Shown: piece by piece, positions 27,213-34,972 of the stretch
Numbering within the stretch: position 1 is the stretch's first letter
How the letters are laid out: every line of letters begins with the position of its first letter
Source of the DNA: an uncultured Parabacteroides sp.
GTDB lineage: Bacteria > Bacteroidota > Bacteroidia > Bacteroidales > Tannerellaceae
Assembly (NCBI GenBank): GCA_944325345.1
Contig: CALUZV010000020.1
Coordinates: forward strand, 1 to 64,000
Length of the DNA stretch: 64,000 bases
Reading direction: 5' to 3'
The notes under the pieces: generated by a model
What the model was told of the DNA's origin: nothing
The model's database searches: none
The model's input: only the letters and a program-made list of their open reading frames with translations
Translations under genes and position numbers: made by a program

Positions 27213-27252
27213 AGTGTCAAAAAATTGGACAGTAGTGTCAAAAAATTGGACA
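27213..27252. repeat. Two tandem 19-bp motifs, likely enhancer sites for a sigma-54 activator
   Basis: AGTGTCAAAAAATTGGACA occurs at 27213-27231 and again at 27234-27252, exactly 21 bases apart (two helical turns). Each is an imperfect palindrome with TGTC and GACA arms. The centres lie about 89 and 110 bases upstream of the predicted sigma-54 start site, the usual place for NtrC-type activator binding sites. The two copies sit between tolC and the 3' end of mutY. Confidence 0.65.
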
Positions 27253-27288
27253 CTTTTCGAGCATTTTTCCTTCGTCGCGCACCCCATT

Positions 27289-28353
27289 TTAACAATTCGC
27301 AGTAGCCTGAAAATAACGTAGGATTAAGCGAGGGAAAGCATAGTTTTCGAGACAGGAAAGAGGTATGCGGAGATATTCACTCAGAAACTTTCCTTCGCGC
27401 TCTACCTTTATATAATAGAACGAAGCGTAAAGAGTCTGATGCGAAAGGACGTGTTTGATGTCGCGTAGTACCACGGAGATTTCCATACGACCACAATCGG
27501 GAAGGAGGCGGCGGAAGGCATCGGTCTGCTGTAATTTGGCGAAATCGGTTGGAGCGTCCGTCTCGATAAGCGGAAGTTGGTAGAGACCTTGCCAAATATC
27601 TTTCCCTTCGCGACGTTGTATATAGGTATCATTTCCGCAAACGATATGCAAATAATGGAAGTAGCGCGGGCGAGTCTTGAGCTTCTGTTGTTTGACGGGA
27701 TAGACAGAGACTTCGCCCGCAGCATAGGCCATACACCTATCCATCAAGGGACAAAGACTACAATCCGGCTGACGAGGGACGCATTGCAAAGCACCCAGCT
27801 CCATGATAGCCTGATTATGCAGTCCCGGATGCTCCTTATCAAGCAAAAGACCTGCCAACTCCGCAAACTCCTTCTTGCCCCGCGTAGAATCAATAGGCGT
27901 AGAAAGCGCAAAGAGGCGGGCGAGGACACGGTAAACATTCCCGTCGAGAACCGGATAGGGCAAGTCGTAGGCAAAAGAGACGATAGCCGCCGCCGTATAA
28001 TCGCCAATTCCCTTGAGAGAACGTACTTCGTTATACGTTCGGGGAAATATTCCACCAAAATCCCGACAAATAGTCCGCGCGGCCTCGAGCAAATTCCGCG
28101 CCCGGCTATAATACCCCAGCCCTTGCCAATACCGCAACACTTCGTCCTCGGATGCGGTGGCCAATGCACGGACATCAGGGAAGCGAGCGATAAAACGGTT
28201 GAAGTAATCCAAGCCCTGCGCCACCCGCGTCTGCTGGAGGATTATCTCGGAAATCCAAATAATATAAGGGTCTGACGAACGCCGCCACGGGAGGTCCCGA
28301 CGGTGCTCTTTGTACCAATTCACAAGGCTTTTGCTGTAAAAATCGTAGTCCAT
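27289..28353 (-). CDS. mutY: A/G-specific adenine DNA glycosylase
   Basis: 354 residues. Removes adenine mispaired with 8-oxoguanine. HhH-GPD core: ISEIILQQTRVAQGLDYFNR with the catalytic Glu, helix-hairpin-helix LKGIGDYTAAAIVSFAYDLP, catalytic Asp in YPVLDGNVYRVLARL. A [4Fe-4S] cluster is bound by CVPRQPDCSLCPLMDRC. A NUDIX-like C-terminal domain (about 230-350) recognises 8-oxoG. It is divergent from the HU gene, with its own promoter at 28379-28411. Confidence 0.95.
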   Translation of the reverse strand: MDYDFYSKSLVNWYKEHRRDLPWRRSSDPYIIWISEIILQQTRVAQGLDYFNRFIARFPDVRALATASEDEVLRYWQGLGYYSRARNLLEAARTICRDFGGIFPRTYNEVRSLKGIGDYTAAAIVSFAYDLPYPVLDGNVYRVLARLFALSTPIDSTRGKKEFAELAGLLLDKEHPGLHNQAIMELGALQCVPRQPDCSLCPLMDRCMAYAAGEVSVYPVKQQKLKTRPRYFHYLHIVCGNDTYIQRREGKDIWQGLYQLPLIETDAPTDFAKLQQTDAFRRLLPDCGRMEISVVLRDIKHVLSHQTLYASFYYIKVEREGKFLSEYLRIPLSCLENYAFPRLILRYFQATANC

Positions 28354-28378
28354 ATCTAAATCGCGTTATTTTTCGGGG

Positions 28379-28411
28379 CAAATTTACCTAATTCTAACGG
28401 ATTGATACAAA
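28379..28411 (-). promoter_or_regulatory. Promoter of mutY
   Basis: Minus strand TTTG (RC at 28408-28411), 21-nt spacer, TAAATTTG (RC at 28379-28386). Both boxes are perfect; the leader would be about 20 nt. Confidence 0.75.
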
Positions 28412-28475
28412 CAAAATTAGAGATAGCGTACAGAAAGAAGCCAATCTTTTTTTGAAAAAATGCAGGTAAAATGCT

Positions 28476-28505
28476 TTTGCACTTCGATAAAAAGCTATAC
28501 ATTTG
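28476..28505 (+). promoter_or_regulatory. Promoter of the HU gene
   Basis: TTTG at 28476-28479 and TACATTTG at 28498-28505 with an 18-nt spacer, giving a leader of about 40 nt before ATG 28552. Confidence 0.7.
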
Positions 28506-28551
28506 CATTCCAAAAAATTAATCGTCCAAATCAATTAATTATTTTATAGAC

Positions 28552-28824
28552 ATGACTAAAGCAGATATCGTTAGCGAAATTTCCAAAAGCACAGGTATCG
28601 ACAAAGCGACTGTGCTGGCCAGCGTAGAATCTTTCATGGAAATCGTAAAAGGTTCTTTGGCAAAGAATGAAAACGTTTACTTGAGAGGCTTCGGAAGCTT
28701 CATCGTTAAGAAGAGAGCCCAGAAGACTGCACGTAACATTTCAAAGAATACAACTATCATTATTCCGGAACACAATATTCCATCGTTCAAGCCGGCGAAG
28801 ACGTTCCTGAACGATGTGAAGTAA
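28552..28824 (+). CDS. HU-family histone-like DNA-binding protein
   Basis: 90 residues, standard length. Begins MTKADIVSEISKSTGIDKAT (helical dimerisation core) and carries the beta-arm region LRGFGSFIVKKRAQKTARNI with the family signature GFGSF and conserved Arg/Asn residues, then IPSFKPAKTFLNDVK. It binds and bends DNA non-specifically. Codons are those of a highly expressed gene. A 29-residue basic peptide and RNase G follow on the same strand. Confidence 0.95.
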   Translation: MTKADIVSEISKSTGIDKATVLASVESFMEIVKGSLAKNENVYLRGFGSFIVKKRAQKTARNISKNTTIIIPEHNIPSFKPAKTFLNDVK

Positions 28825-28861
28825 TTAATGTATAAGTTTAATCATTTAAATTTTTGAAGCT

Positions 28862-28951
28862 ATGCCAAGCGGAAAGAAAAGAAAAAGACATAAAATGTCA
28901 ACGCACAAGCGTAAAAAAAGACTGAAGAAGAACAGACATAAGAAGAAATAA
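28862..28951 (+). CDS. Small very basic ribosome-associated-type peptide (AURKAIP1/COX24-like, mS38-like)
   Basis: 29 codons from ATG 28862, starting MPSGKKRKRHKM and ending in a run of Lys/Arg/His (KRLKKNRHKKK). The sequence matches a tiny protein conserved across Bacteroidota and, to my recollection, annotated as AURKAIP1/COX24 domain, the family of mitochondrial ribosomal protein mS38. A role in the small ribosomal subunit is likely but inferred. It lies 37 nt behind HU on the same transcript. Confidence 0.85.
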   Translation: MPSGKKRKRHKMSTHKRKKRLKKNRHKKK

Positions 28952-28982
28952 GTCTGTCTTTCTTCCGTGGACAACGCACAAT

Positions 28983-29023
28983 AAAGAACAAACTTAATAA
29001 GAGACCTTTTAAGTTTGTTCTTT
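28983..29023 (+). promoter_or_regulatory. Perfect 15-bp hairpin in the leader of the RNase G gene
   Basis: AAAGAACAAACTTAA (28983-28997) pairs exactly with TTAAGTTTGTTCTTT (29009-29023) across an 11-nt loop. No T-run follows, so it is not a classical terminator. It sits 44 nt before the GTG start and could be an RNA-processing or autoregulatory site, or a stability element for the HU message. Confidence 0.6.
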
Positions 29024-29067
29024 GCGTATTTATAAAGGTCTAAATCATTCCTAAATCCTTTTATATA

Positions 29068-30642
29068 GTGGTTAGCGAATTAGTAGTAGATGTACAGCCC
29101 AAAGAGGTTTCTATCGCCGTATTGGAGGACAAGAAACTGGTGGAACTCCAAAAGGAGGCTCATAACGTTTCTTTTGCCGTCGGCGACATTTATCTCGGCA
29201 AAGTAAAGAAACTCATGCCGGGGCTTAATGCTGCTTTCGTTGATGTCGGATATAAAAAGGATGCATTTCTTCACTATCAGGACTTAGGGCCACATTTCAA
29301 TACCCAACAAAAGTATCTCAAGCAATTTCTGAGCGACCCGAAGAAAGTTCCGCCTTTCGCCAAACTCCAAATATTACCGGAGATAGAGAAAGATGGAAGC
29401 ATCAGCGACGTTCTGAAAGCAGGTCAGGAAGTTTTGGTGCAAATCGCTAAAGAACCGATTTCGACAAAAGGTCCTCGCCTCACCTCCGAGCTTTCTTTTG
29501 CAGGGCGTTATATCGTGTTGATGCCTTTCTCCGATAAAGTATCAGTCTCCACCAAAATCAAGTCAAACGAAGAGCGTGCCCGGTTACGCCAGCTTATCCA
29601 AAGCATCAAACCGAAAAATTTCAGTGTGATTGTGCGAACTTCTGCCGAAGGTAAGCGTGTTGCCGAACTGGACCACGAAATGAAGACATTGGTGAAAAGA
29701 TGGGAAGACAACCGGGCTAAAATCCAGAAAAGCAAAGCTCCCGCCATTGTTTACGAAGAAACCGGCCGGACTGTTGCTCTGCTCCGCGATATCTTCAACC
29801 CGTCTTTTGAACACATTTATGTAAATGACAAGGAAGTTTACCACAACGTACGGGATTACGTGGCGCTCATCGCCCCCGGACGCGAGGAAATCGTTCATTT
29901 ATATACTGGCGAAATGCCCATTTTCGACAATTTTGCCATTACGAAGCAAATCAAATCTCTCTTCGGACGCACAGTTACTTACAAAAGCGGAGCCTATCTG
30001 ATTATCGAACACACGGAGGCTATGCACGTTATCGACGTTAATAGTGGCAACCGCTCCAAGACGAGCAACGACCAGGAGAAAACGGCCATCGACGTCAATC
30101 TTGCGGCTGCCGACGAAATCGCCCGCCAATTGCGCCTTCGCGATATGGGCGGCATCATCGTCATCGACTTTATCGACATGTCGGAAAATTCCAACCGCCA
30201 GCTCCTTTACGATCACATGCGGAAGGCTATGGCCAGCGATAGAGCGAAACACAACATTCTCCCCCTAAGTAAATTCTGTCTGATGCAGATTACACGACAG
30301 AGGGTTCGTCCGGCGATGGATGTGCAAACCTCTGAGACTTGCCCGGCCTGCTTCGGTACCGGCAAGGTTAAACCCTCCATTTTGTTTACCGACAGTTTGG
30401 AAGGAAAAATCGATTGCTTAGTGAATAAACACCATGTGAAGAAATTCACCTTACATGTACATCCTTACGTAGCAGCATACGTAAACAAGGGATTTTTCCC
30501 TTTGAGTTGGCAGTGGAAAATGAAATACACCCACAACTTGAAGGTTATCCCGAACCAAAGTCTGGCGTTCTTGGAATACAAATTCTACGATGAAGAAAAG
30601 AACGAACTGGACATGAAAGAAGAAAAAGAAATCAAGGGCTGA
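29068..30642 (+). CDS. rng: Ribonuclease G/E family endoribonuclease
   Basis: 524 residues with GTG start (VVSELVVDVQPKEV), the usual beginning in this phylum. S1 RNA-binding domain about 35-130 (VGDIYLGKVKKLMPGLNAAF). Catalytic Mg ligands Asp323 (HVIDVNSGNRS) and Asp367 (IVIDFIDMSEN). Zn-link CPACFGTG (Cys425, Cys428) for tetramerisation. It processes 16S rRNA 5' ends and decays mRNA. The long C-terminal scaffold of RNase E is absent. It follows HU and the basic peptide, and a strong terminator ends the unit. Confidence 0.95.
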   Translation: MVSELVVDVQPKEVSIAVLEDKKLVELQKEAHNVSFAVGDIYLGKVKKLMPGLNAAFVDVGYKKDAFLHYQDLGPHFNTQQKYLKQFLSDPKKVPPFAKLQILPEIEKDGSISDVLKAGQEVLVQIAKEPISTKGPRLTSELSFAGRYIVLMPFSDKVSVSTKIKSNEERARLRQLIQSIKPKNFSVIVRTSAEGKRVAELDHEMKTLVKRWEDNRAKIQKSKAPAIVYEETGRTVALLRDIFNPSFEHIYVNDKEVYHNVRDYVALIAPGREEIVHLYTGEMPIFDNFAITKQIKSLFGRTVTYKSGAYLIIEHTEAMHVIDVNSGNRSKTSNDQEKTAIDVNLAAADEIARQLRLRDMGGIIVIDFIDMSENSNRQLLYDHMRKAMASDRAKHNILPLSKFCLMQITRQRVRPAMDVQTSETCPACFGTGKVKPSILFTDSLEGKIDCLVNKHHVKKFTLHVHPYVAAYVNKGFFPLSWQWKMKYTHNLKVIPNQSLAFLEYKFYDEEKNELDMKEEKEIKG

Positions 30643-30665
30643 GCCTGAGGTTTCATAAAAAAGTC

Positions 30666-30702
30666 AGGGAGATGCGTTCTGCACGGGCGTATCTCCCTTT
30701 TT
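30666..30702 (+). terminator. Terminator after RNase G gene
   Basis: Stem AGGGAGATGCG with CGTATCTCCCT (one G-T wobble), followed by TTTTTAT. Confidence 0.85.
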
Positions 30703-30748
30703 ATATTCCGCGCTGCAAAAAGAAAGAACACTAAATTTCTTATAGAAG

Positions 30749-30779
30749 TTTGGATAGTAGAAACTTTCCCGTAACTTTG
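30749..30779 (+). promoter_or_regulatory. Promoter of the PIN toxin module
   Basis: TTTG at 30749-30752 and TAACTTTG at 30772-30779 with a 19-nt spacer, both perfect; leader about 23 nt. Confidence 0.8.
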
Positions 30780-30808
30780 CGACTATTATAAATTAAAAAT
30801 TTCTTGAT

Positions 30809-31096
30809 ATGACTATGACTACCGCAGAATTGGATGCCGAAAGAATTTTCCGAACGGAACTTTTCCGTCTTGGGAACGAGACTAAACGCCGATTAATCGA
30901 ATTATTGGCCTCTTCTCTCACTTTTTCTAAGACAAAGAAAGAGGAGATTATGGAAAATTTACAAGTTGAACGCATTCATCCCATAGAAAAGCTAGATCCA
31001 CGTGTGCAACAATTAGTTGGTGTTGTCCATTTAGGAAAAGAGAATGTGGGATTGGATGGAGAAATTAGGAAGGCTGAGTATTTGGAAAAAGAATAA
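30809..31096 (+). CDS. Probable antitoxin of a PIN-domain toxin
   Basis: 95 residues from ATG 30809 (or MTTAEL two codons later). The N-terminal half is helical (AERIFRTELFRLGNETKRRL), the C-terminal half charged and probably unfolded, the usual antitoxin arrangement in which the tail masks the toxin. No clear DNA-binding family. It is separated from the PIN gene by 5 nt and shares its promoter; the order and size support the role. Confidence 0.6.
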   Translation: MTMTTAELDAERIFRTELFRLGNETKRRLIELLASSLTFSKTKKEEIMENLQVERIHPIEKLDPRVQQLVGVVHLGKENVGLDGEIRKAEYLEKE

Positions 31097-31101
31097 AAGA
31101 C

Positions 31102-31506
31102 ATGAGACTCTTTTTGGATACAAATATCATCATTGATATTATTGGTTATCGGCAACCTTATTGTGTATCTGCTGCAAACCTTTTGGATTTAGCATACAAA
31201 GAGAAAGTTGAACTCTATGCCACTGCTCTGACTTTTGCCAATGCGCTCTATGTATTGCGGAAAAGCATAGGCACAGAAGATGCTACAAATTATTTAAAGC
31301 AATTGAATCAAATCGTGCACATAGCTCCAACAACCCAGCAAGAGGTCGAGCTTGCTTTCAACTCTGAAAATCCGGATTTTGAAGATGCTATTCAATATTA
31401 TTCAGCTATAGCTATAAATGCAGATATAATCATCACCCGTAATCCTAAACACTTCAAATTATCAACTCTTCCGGTCATGGATGCTGAACAGTATCTGCTA
31501 TCTTAA
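31102..31506 (+). CDS. PIN-domain ribonuclease, VapC-like toxin
   Basis: 134 residues. Begins MRLFLDTNIIIDIIGYRQPY, with the first catalytic Asp in LDTN; a second acidic residue in ALTFANAL region is not obvious, but NPDFEDAIQYYSAIAINADI carries the Glu-Asp pair and IITRNPKHF is the conserved C-terminal TRN-x-x-F/DF motif. PIN toxins cut tRNA, rRNA or mRNA. Partner gene immediately upstream. Confidence 0.85.
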   Translation: MRLFLDTNIIIDIIGYRQPYCVSAANLLDLAYKEKVELYATALTFANALYVLRKSIGTEDATNYLKQLNQIVHIAPTTQQEVELAFNSENPDFEDAIQYYSAIAINADIIITRNPKHFKLSTLPVMDAEQYLLS

Positions 31507-31563
31507 TCCGTTCGGGATAAAATAATAAGGACATAGCTAAACATCTCTTTCGAAAACTTCCCC

Positions 31564-31600
31564 GAAAGATTGTAAAACCCAATCTTTCCCCCTACCTTTG
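31564..31600 (+). promoter_or_regulatory. Promoter of the Cys-rich peptide gene, overlapped by a hairpin
   Basis: TACCTTTG at 31593-31600 is a perfect -7 box with an ATTG at 31569-31572 twenty bases upstream. An inverted repeat GAAAGATTG (31564-31572) and CAATCTTTC (31580-31588) covers the -33 element; it could be an operator or the end of the toxin message. Confidence 0.55.
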
Positions 31601-31634
31601 TCCCCATCAACAACTAAATAAAAACAAAAAGCGT

Positions 31635-31943
31635 ATGAAAAAGATATGGTTATGCGGCTTGCTGCTTGTTTCCGGATTGACGCTCGCTTCGTTTTCTTCG
31701 CAAGACAACGAGCCGGAAAAGGAGAAGGCGGAATGCTGTTGCCGCGAATGTGAATGTCGCGATTGCGTGTGCGACGATGATTGCAGCGATTGCCGTGGTT
31801 GCTACGAAGAACGTCGTTGCTACCGCCACTGCTGGGACAACGATGACCGCCGGGATTACCGCCGGCACAATTATCGGCATTACGATGAGGATTGTTACGA
31901 CGATTGTTGCGGTCCGAGAAGAGGAGGGTGTTGCCGAAGATGA
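31635..31943 (+). CDS. Exported cysteine-rich peptide (17 Cys), unknown function
   Basis: 102 residues. Signal peptide MKKIWLCGLLLVSGLTLASF. The mature part has 17 cysteines, beginning ECCCRECECRDCVCDDDCSD and ending DCCGPRRGGCCRR, alternating with Asp/Glu and Arg/His/Tyr-rich stretches (DDRRDYRRHNYRHYDEDC). Spacing resembles metallothionein or other metal-binding peptides, but I do not recognise a family. The stop overlaps the start of the PHP phosphatase (ATGA at 31940-31943), so both are translated from one message. Metal binding or disulfide-rich fold is inference. Confidence 0.7.
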   Translation: MKKIWLCGLLLVSGLTLASFSSQDNEPEKEKAECCCRECECRDCVCDDDCSDCRGCYEERRCYRHCWDNDDRRDYRRHNYRHYDEDCYDDCCGPRRGGCCRR

Positions 31944-32656
31944 AGTGTTTATTGGATGTACATACTCACACCGTCGCCAGCGGTCATGCGTTCAGCTCGC
32001 TGCAAGAGATGGTGGATGCGGCGGCAGAGAAAGGTTTGCAGATTTTAGGGATTACGGAACATGCGCCGGGTATTCCCGGGACGTGCGCTCCGATTTACTT
32101 CCGGAACTTGCATGTTGTCCCCCGGCATATCAAAGGGGTGGAACTGCTCTTGGGGGTAGAATTAAATATCATTGATTATAAAGGGACGGTCGATTTGGAT
32201 GAAGCGATGCTCAAGATGCTCGACATCCGTATCGCGGGCTTGCATTCGCTCTGTTATACGCCGGGAACGGTGGAAGAGAATACCGACGCCGTCATCGGGG
32301 CTATCCGCAATCCGTACGTGAATATCATCAGCCATCCGGGAGACGGAACGGCGCTGTTGCAATTCGAGCCGATTGTTTTAGCCGCCAAGGAGTGCGGGAC
32401 ATTGCTCGAAATCAACAACAGCTCGCTCAATCCGGTTCGTCATAAGGTCATGGCGCGCAAGAACAACCTCGAAATCCTCCGGCTTTGCAAGCAATACGAG
32501 GTGCCGGTTATCCTCGGCAGCGATGCGCATATCTCGTATGACATCGCCAACTATTGCTGGATATACGAATTGCTCCAGCTCGCCGAATTCCCAGAAAAAT
32601 TGATTCTGAACGACAAGCCGGAGCAATTCAAAGCTTTTATTTGCAATGTTCCTTGA
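31940..32656 (+). CDS. PHP-domain phosphatase (YcdX-like)
   Basis: 238 residues from ATG 31940, beginning MKCLLDVHTHTVASGHAFSS with the metal-binding HTH motif; further metal ligands in ILGITEHAPG, the GLHSLCYTP region, NIISHPGDG, LEINNSSLN and VILGSDAHISYDIANY. This set of His/Asp ligands binds the trinuclear metal site of YcdX-type phosphoesterases. I chose this start, not upstream ones in the frame, because it overlaps the preceding stop by 4 bases and begins directly with the domain. It overlaps the convergent gene at 32637-34352 by 20 bases at the 3' ends. Confidence 0.88.
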   Translation: MKCLLDVHTHTVASGHAFSSLQEMVDAAAEKGLQILGITEHAPGIPGTCAPIYFRNLHVVPRHIKGVELLLGVELNIIDYKGTVDLDEAMLKMLDIRIAGLHSLCYTPGTVEENTDAVIGAIRNPYVNIISHPGDGTALLQFEPIVLAAKECGTLLEINNSSLNPVRHKVMARKNNLEILRLCKQYEVPVILGSDAHISYDIANYCWIYELLQLAEFPEKLILNDKPEQFKAFICNVP

Positions 32657-34352
32657 GTAGTCGCGGAGCTACCGGGTCTCCCAGCTCCACGGCCTTCTGC
32701 AAGGCGGCGCAGGCTTCCGTCTGTTTCTGCTGCCGGACGTAGCAAACGCCGCGCAAACGGTAACAGGACGCGAAGTCGGGCGCAATAGCCAAAGCCTTTT
32801 CCAAACTTTTCAAGGCTTCTTCATATTGTTCTTTGCGGATTAGGACAGAGGCTTCCTCGGCGTGATAATTGGCGTTCTGCGGATTGAGGCGAATGGCCTC
32901 GCGGATGTCTGCAAGCGCGCCGTCGAGGTCGTCGAGCCGGAACTTAGCTTGTTCGCGGTAATAGTAAAAGCCGTCGTTTACCTGCCCGTTGAGCAATTGG
33001 TAATACAAATCATAGTCCGCCACGGCTTCCTTATATTGCATCAGCTTCAATCGCCAATCGATACGGTCCAGGATATAGGGTGCGGCTTCAGGACGGAGGG
33101 GCGTTCCGCTCGCCACCACCGCGCTATCGAGCAGCGAAATGATTTCCCCGATATTTACGTTCGGCATCGACTCGCGCACCTTCGCCGCCATATACCAAGT
33201 CGAGCCTGTCGCAATCGCACTATTGTTCACCACCATGTATTCGGCAAATGCGTCGGCTGCTTTCCCTTGGCTCAGATAAATGTCGGCGCGTAATTGGTGG
33301 TAGAGCGGATCGTCGGAGAGGTTGATAGCTTGTTGCAAGACTTCCAAGGCACGGGAGACGTTCCAAACCGGGTCGTGCAGCGTGGTATCCGCCACCGCCA
33401 CACCGTAGAGCAGTTTGGCTTCGTTGAACAACCCATCGCTCTTCTTCGTTTCCTTTTCTTGATAGGCGCGGATATCTTCCAACGCTTTGGCGAGGCTTCC
33501 GTTCTCGTCGCCCAGTTCTTTGCGCGAGTAGGCATAGAGTGAGGCGCGGCTCAGATAGCCGTCGGGCATGTCGGGGAAGGTGCGGATGTAATCGCTCACC
33601 GTCTCAAGAAACTCCGGCGCCGTCTGCCGCCCCTGCAACAGCATCAGCATCACCTGCGCCTGGTCTGCGGCAGCGGGCCAAGCCTTGCGAATGCCTATCG
33701 AAGCATACGTCGAATTGAGGGCATCCATCGCGCTAAGCTCCAAACTCTGTGCGTAGGCCGCCGAGACGCCGAACGAATGCTCGTTTTTCCCCGATGCATC
33801 TTCCTGAGCCAGCGCGAAGACCTTCCCTTCGGCTGTCAGGAGGGGCGCATTCACCCAATCGACCGTCAGCGGCAGAGAGAGCTGGTAGTAGCTGTAATTG
33901 TCTTTCAATTTCGTTACCTCCTGAACCGTCCCCGTGCCGAACTTCTCGACTTTCCCGGTTGTATAGGGCAAAAGATAGACGGTCTCCCCCACCGCCGGCT
34001 TCGCGGCAGCCAGTTCGAGGCAGTCCACCTTCTTCGGGACTTGCGTCCTTACCTTTATTACATCGTACAACTCGTCCGCACCGACGATGGCAACGACGGG
34101 ATAGACCGTCCCCTTCGCATCGCGCACCTCGGCACGCGCCGCATTGCGGAAGACCGAATAGGCTGAAAGCACCTCGCCCGTCTCGGAGATGAAGAAGCCC
34201 GTCCCCTTGTGCAATTCCGTGTTGTCGGCCTTGTAAGTGGTTATCGCGACCACCGCCCGTTTCTGTTTCTCCATCCACTTGGGCGCTTTCTGTTGCGCTG
34301 CATACGCCGAGCAAACGACCAGGCCCAGCAGCAATAGTATCCATCTTTTCAT
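32637..34352 (-). CDS. Exported trypsin-like domain protein without catalytic triad, with TPR repeats
   Basis: 571 residues from ATG at 34352. Signal peptide MKRWILLLLGLVVCSAYAAQ. Residues about 30-220 follow the HtrA/trypsin fold (KGTGFFISETGEVLSAYSVF, DELYDVIKVR), but the His position reads Ser (AYSVF where active homologues have NxHV) and the Ser loop reads WVNAPLLTAEGKVFAL in place of GNSGGP. So it is probably a binding domain, not a protease. From about 250 there are helical repeats; the last 100 residues contain clear TPRs (YHAEEASVLIRKEQYEEALK, FASCYRLRGVCYVRQQKQTE). Its start overlaps the stop of the FHA gene by 4 bases. It is likely part of the phospho-signalling locus, in the periplasm. 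Confidence 0.75.
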   Translation of the reverse strand: MKRWILLLLGLVVCSAYAAQQKAPKWMEKQKRAVVAITTYKADNTELHKGTGFFISETGEVLSAYSVFRNAARAEVRDAKGTVYPVVAIVGADELYDVIKVRTQVPKKVDCLELAAAKPAVGETVYLLPYTTGKVEKFGTGTVQEVTKLKDNYSYYQLSLPLTVDWVNAPLLTAEGKVFALAQEDASGKNEHSFGVSAAYAQSLELSAMDALNSTYASIGIRKAWPAAADQAQVMLMLLQGRQTAPEFLETVSDYIRTFPDMPDGYLSRASLYAYSRKELGDENGSLAKALEDIRAYQEKETKKSDGLFNEAKLLYGVAVADTTLHDPVWNVSRALEVLQQAINLSDDPLYHQLRADIYLSQGKAADAFAEYMVVNNSAIATGSTWYMAAKVRESMPNVNIGEIISLLDSAVVASGTPLRPEAAPYILDRIDWRLKLMQYKEAVADYDLYYQLLNGQVNDGFYYYREQAKFRLDDLDGALADIREAIRLNPQNANYHAEEASVLIRKEQYEEALKSLEKALAIAPDFASCYRLRGVCYVRQQKQTEACAALQKAVELGDPVAPRLLKEHCK

Positions 34353-34876
34353 TGTTCCTCCTTTGTATGTAAAATAAATGTAGTCGCACCGATTGTTATC
34401 ACTGCGCCGTCCTCGACGCGCACTTGCTCGCGGTCTCCCAGCAGTTCGTTGCGCAGGAAAGTCCCCGTCAGACTGGGAAAATCGCGCAGCGTATAAACCA
34501 GCGTCCCGTCTTTCGCTTCCTTGACGTTGATAACACAATGTTTGCGCCCCATGCTCGGATCGCTGGTGATGATGGGGACATCGACGCCGTCGGTATCCTT
34601 GTTACGCCGGCCTATCACGTTGTCGCCCATGACGAGCGGCAATTCCTGTTTGAACGCGAACGCATTTTCTATAACCGAGATGAAACCACAAGAGAAATCG
34701 GGCTCGCGGACTTCCTTCTCCTGTCCGGATTCCGTCCTCACGGTCTTCCTACCTAATTTAATCTTGAATTGTGCCCCACACTGCGGGCAAACGAATGCCA
34801 GCACCTGCCCCTCGGGATATTTCGTCTCGTTGAAGGCTATCTGCCGGTCACATTTCGGACAAAAAACTCTTTTCAT
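34349..34876 (-). CDS. Zinc-ribbon FHA-domain protein
   Basis: 175 residues. Zinc ribbon Cys6/Cys9 and Cys30/Cys33 (FCPKCDRQ, VCPQCGAQ), then an FHA phosphothreonine-binding domain about 80-170 with GR at 89-90, Ser108 and His113 (SDPSMGRKHCVINV) and LTGTFLRNELLGDREQVRVE as the loop toward the end. The same ribbon-plus-FHA design is used at 36853-37371. FHA domains read kinase products, so partners are the kinase at 4806 and the PP2C at 37414. First gene of a minus-strand pair; divergent from the LytTR gene across array D. Confidence 0.85.
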   Translation of the reverse strand: MKRVFCPKCDRQIAFNETKYPEGQVLAFVCPQCGAQFKIKLGRKTVRTESGQEKEVREPDFSCGFISVIENAFAFKQELPLVMGDNVIGRRNKDTDGVDVPIITSDPSMGRKHCVINVKEAKDGTLVYTLRDFPSLTGTFLRNELLGDREQVRVEDGAVITIGATTFILHTKEEQ

Positions 34877-34925
34877 CGTATCTTTCTTCTTGCTTTATTA
34901 ATCAATCTTCTTTTCACACAATGCG

Positions 34926-34957
34926 CAAAGATAGGATAATTCGGCGGGACGGGGAAA
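34926..34957 (-). promoter_or_regulatory. Promoter of the FHA/protease-like pair
   Basis: Minus strand TATCTTTG (RC at 34926-34933) with TTTC (RC at 34954-34957) at a 20-nt spacing. Confidence 0.6.
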
Positions 34958-34972
34958 GAAAGTCCCGAACAT

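Noticed and set aside
31892..31939. Upstream start for the PHP phosphatase
   Set aside because: It would add an Arg-rich stretch read from the Cys-rich gene in another frame; ATG 31940 starts directly at the HTH metal motif.
34352..34538. Longer 633-residue version of the protease-like protein
   Set aside because: The extra N-terminus lies within the upstream FHA gene and lacks sense; ATG 34352 starts a proper signal peptide with an ATGA overlap.
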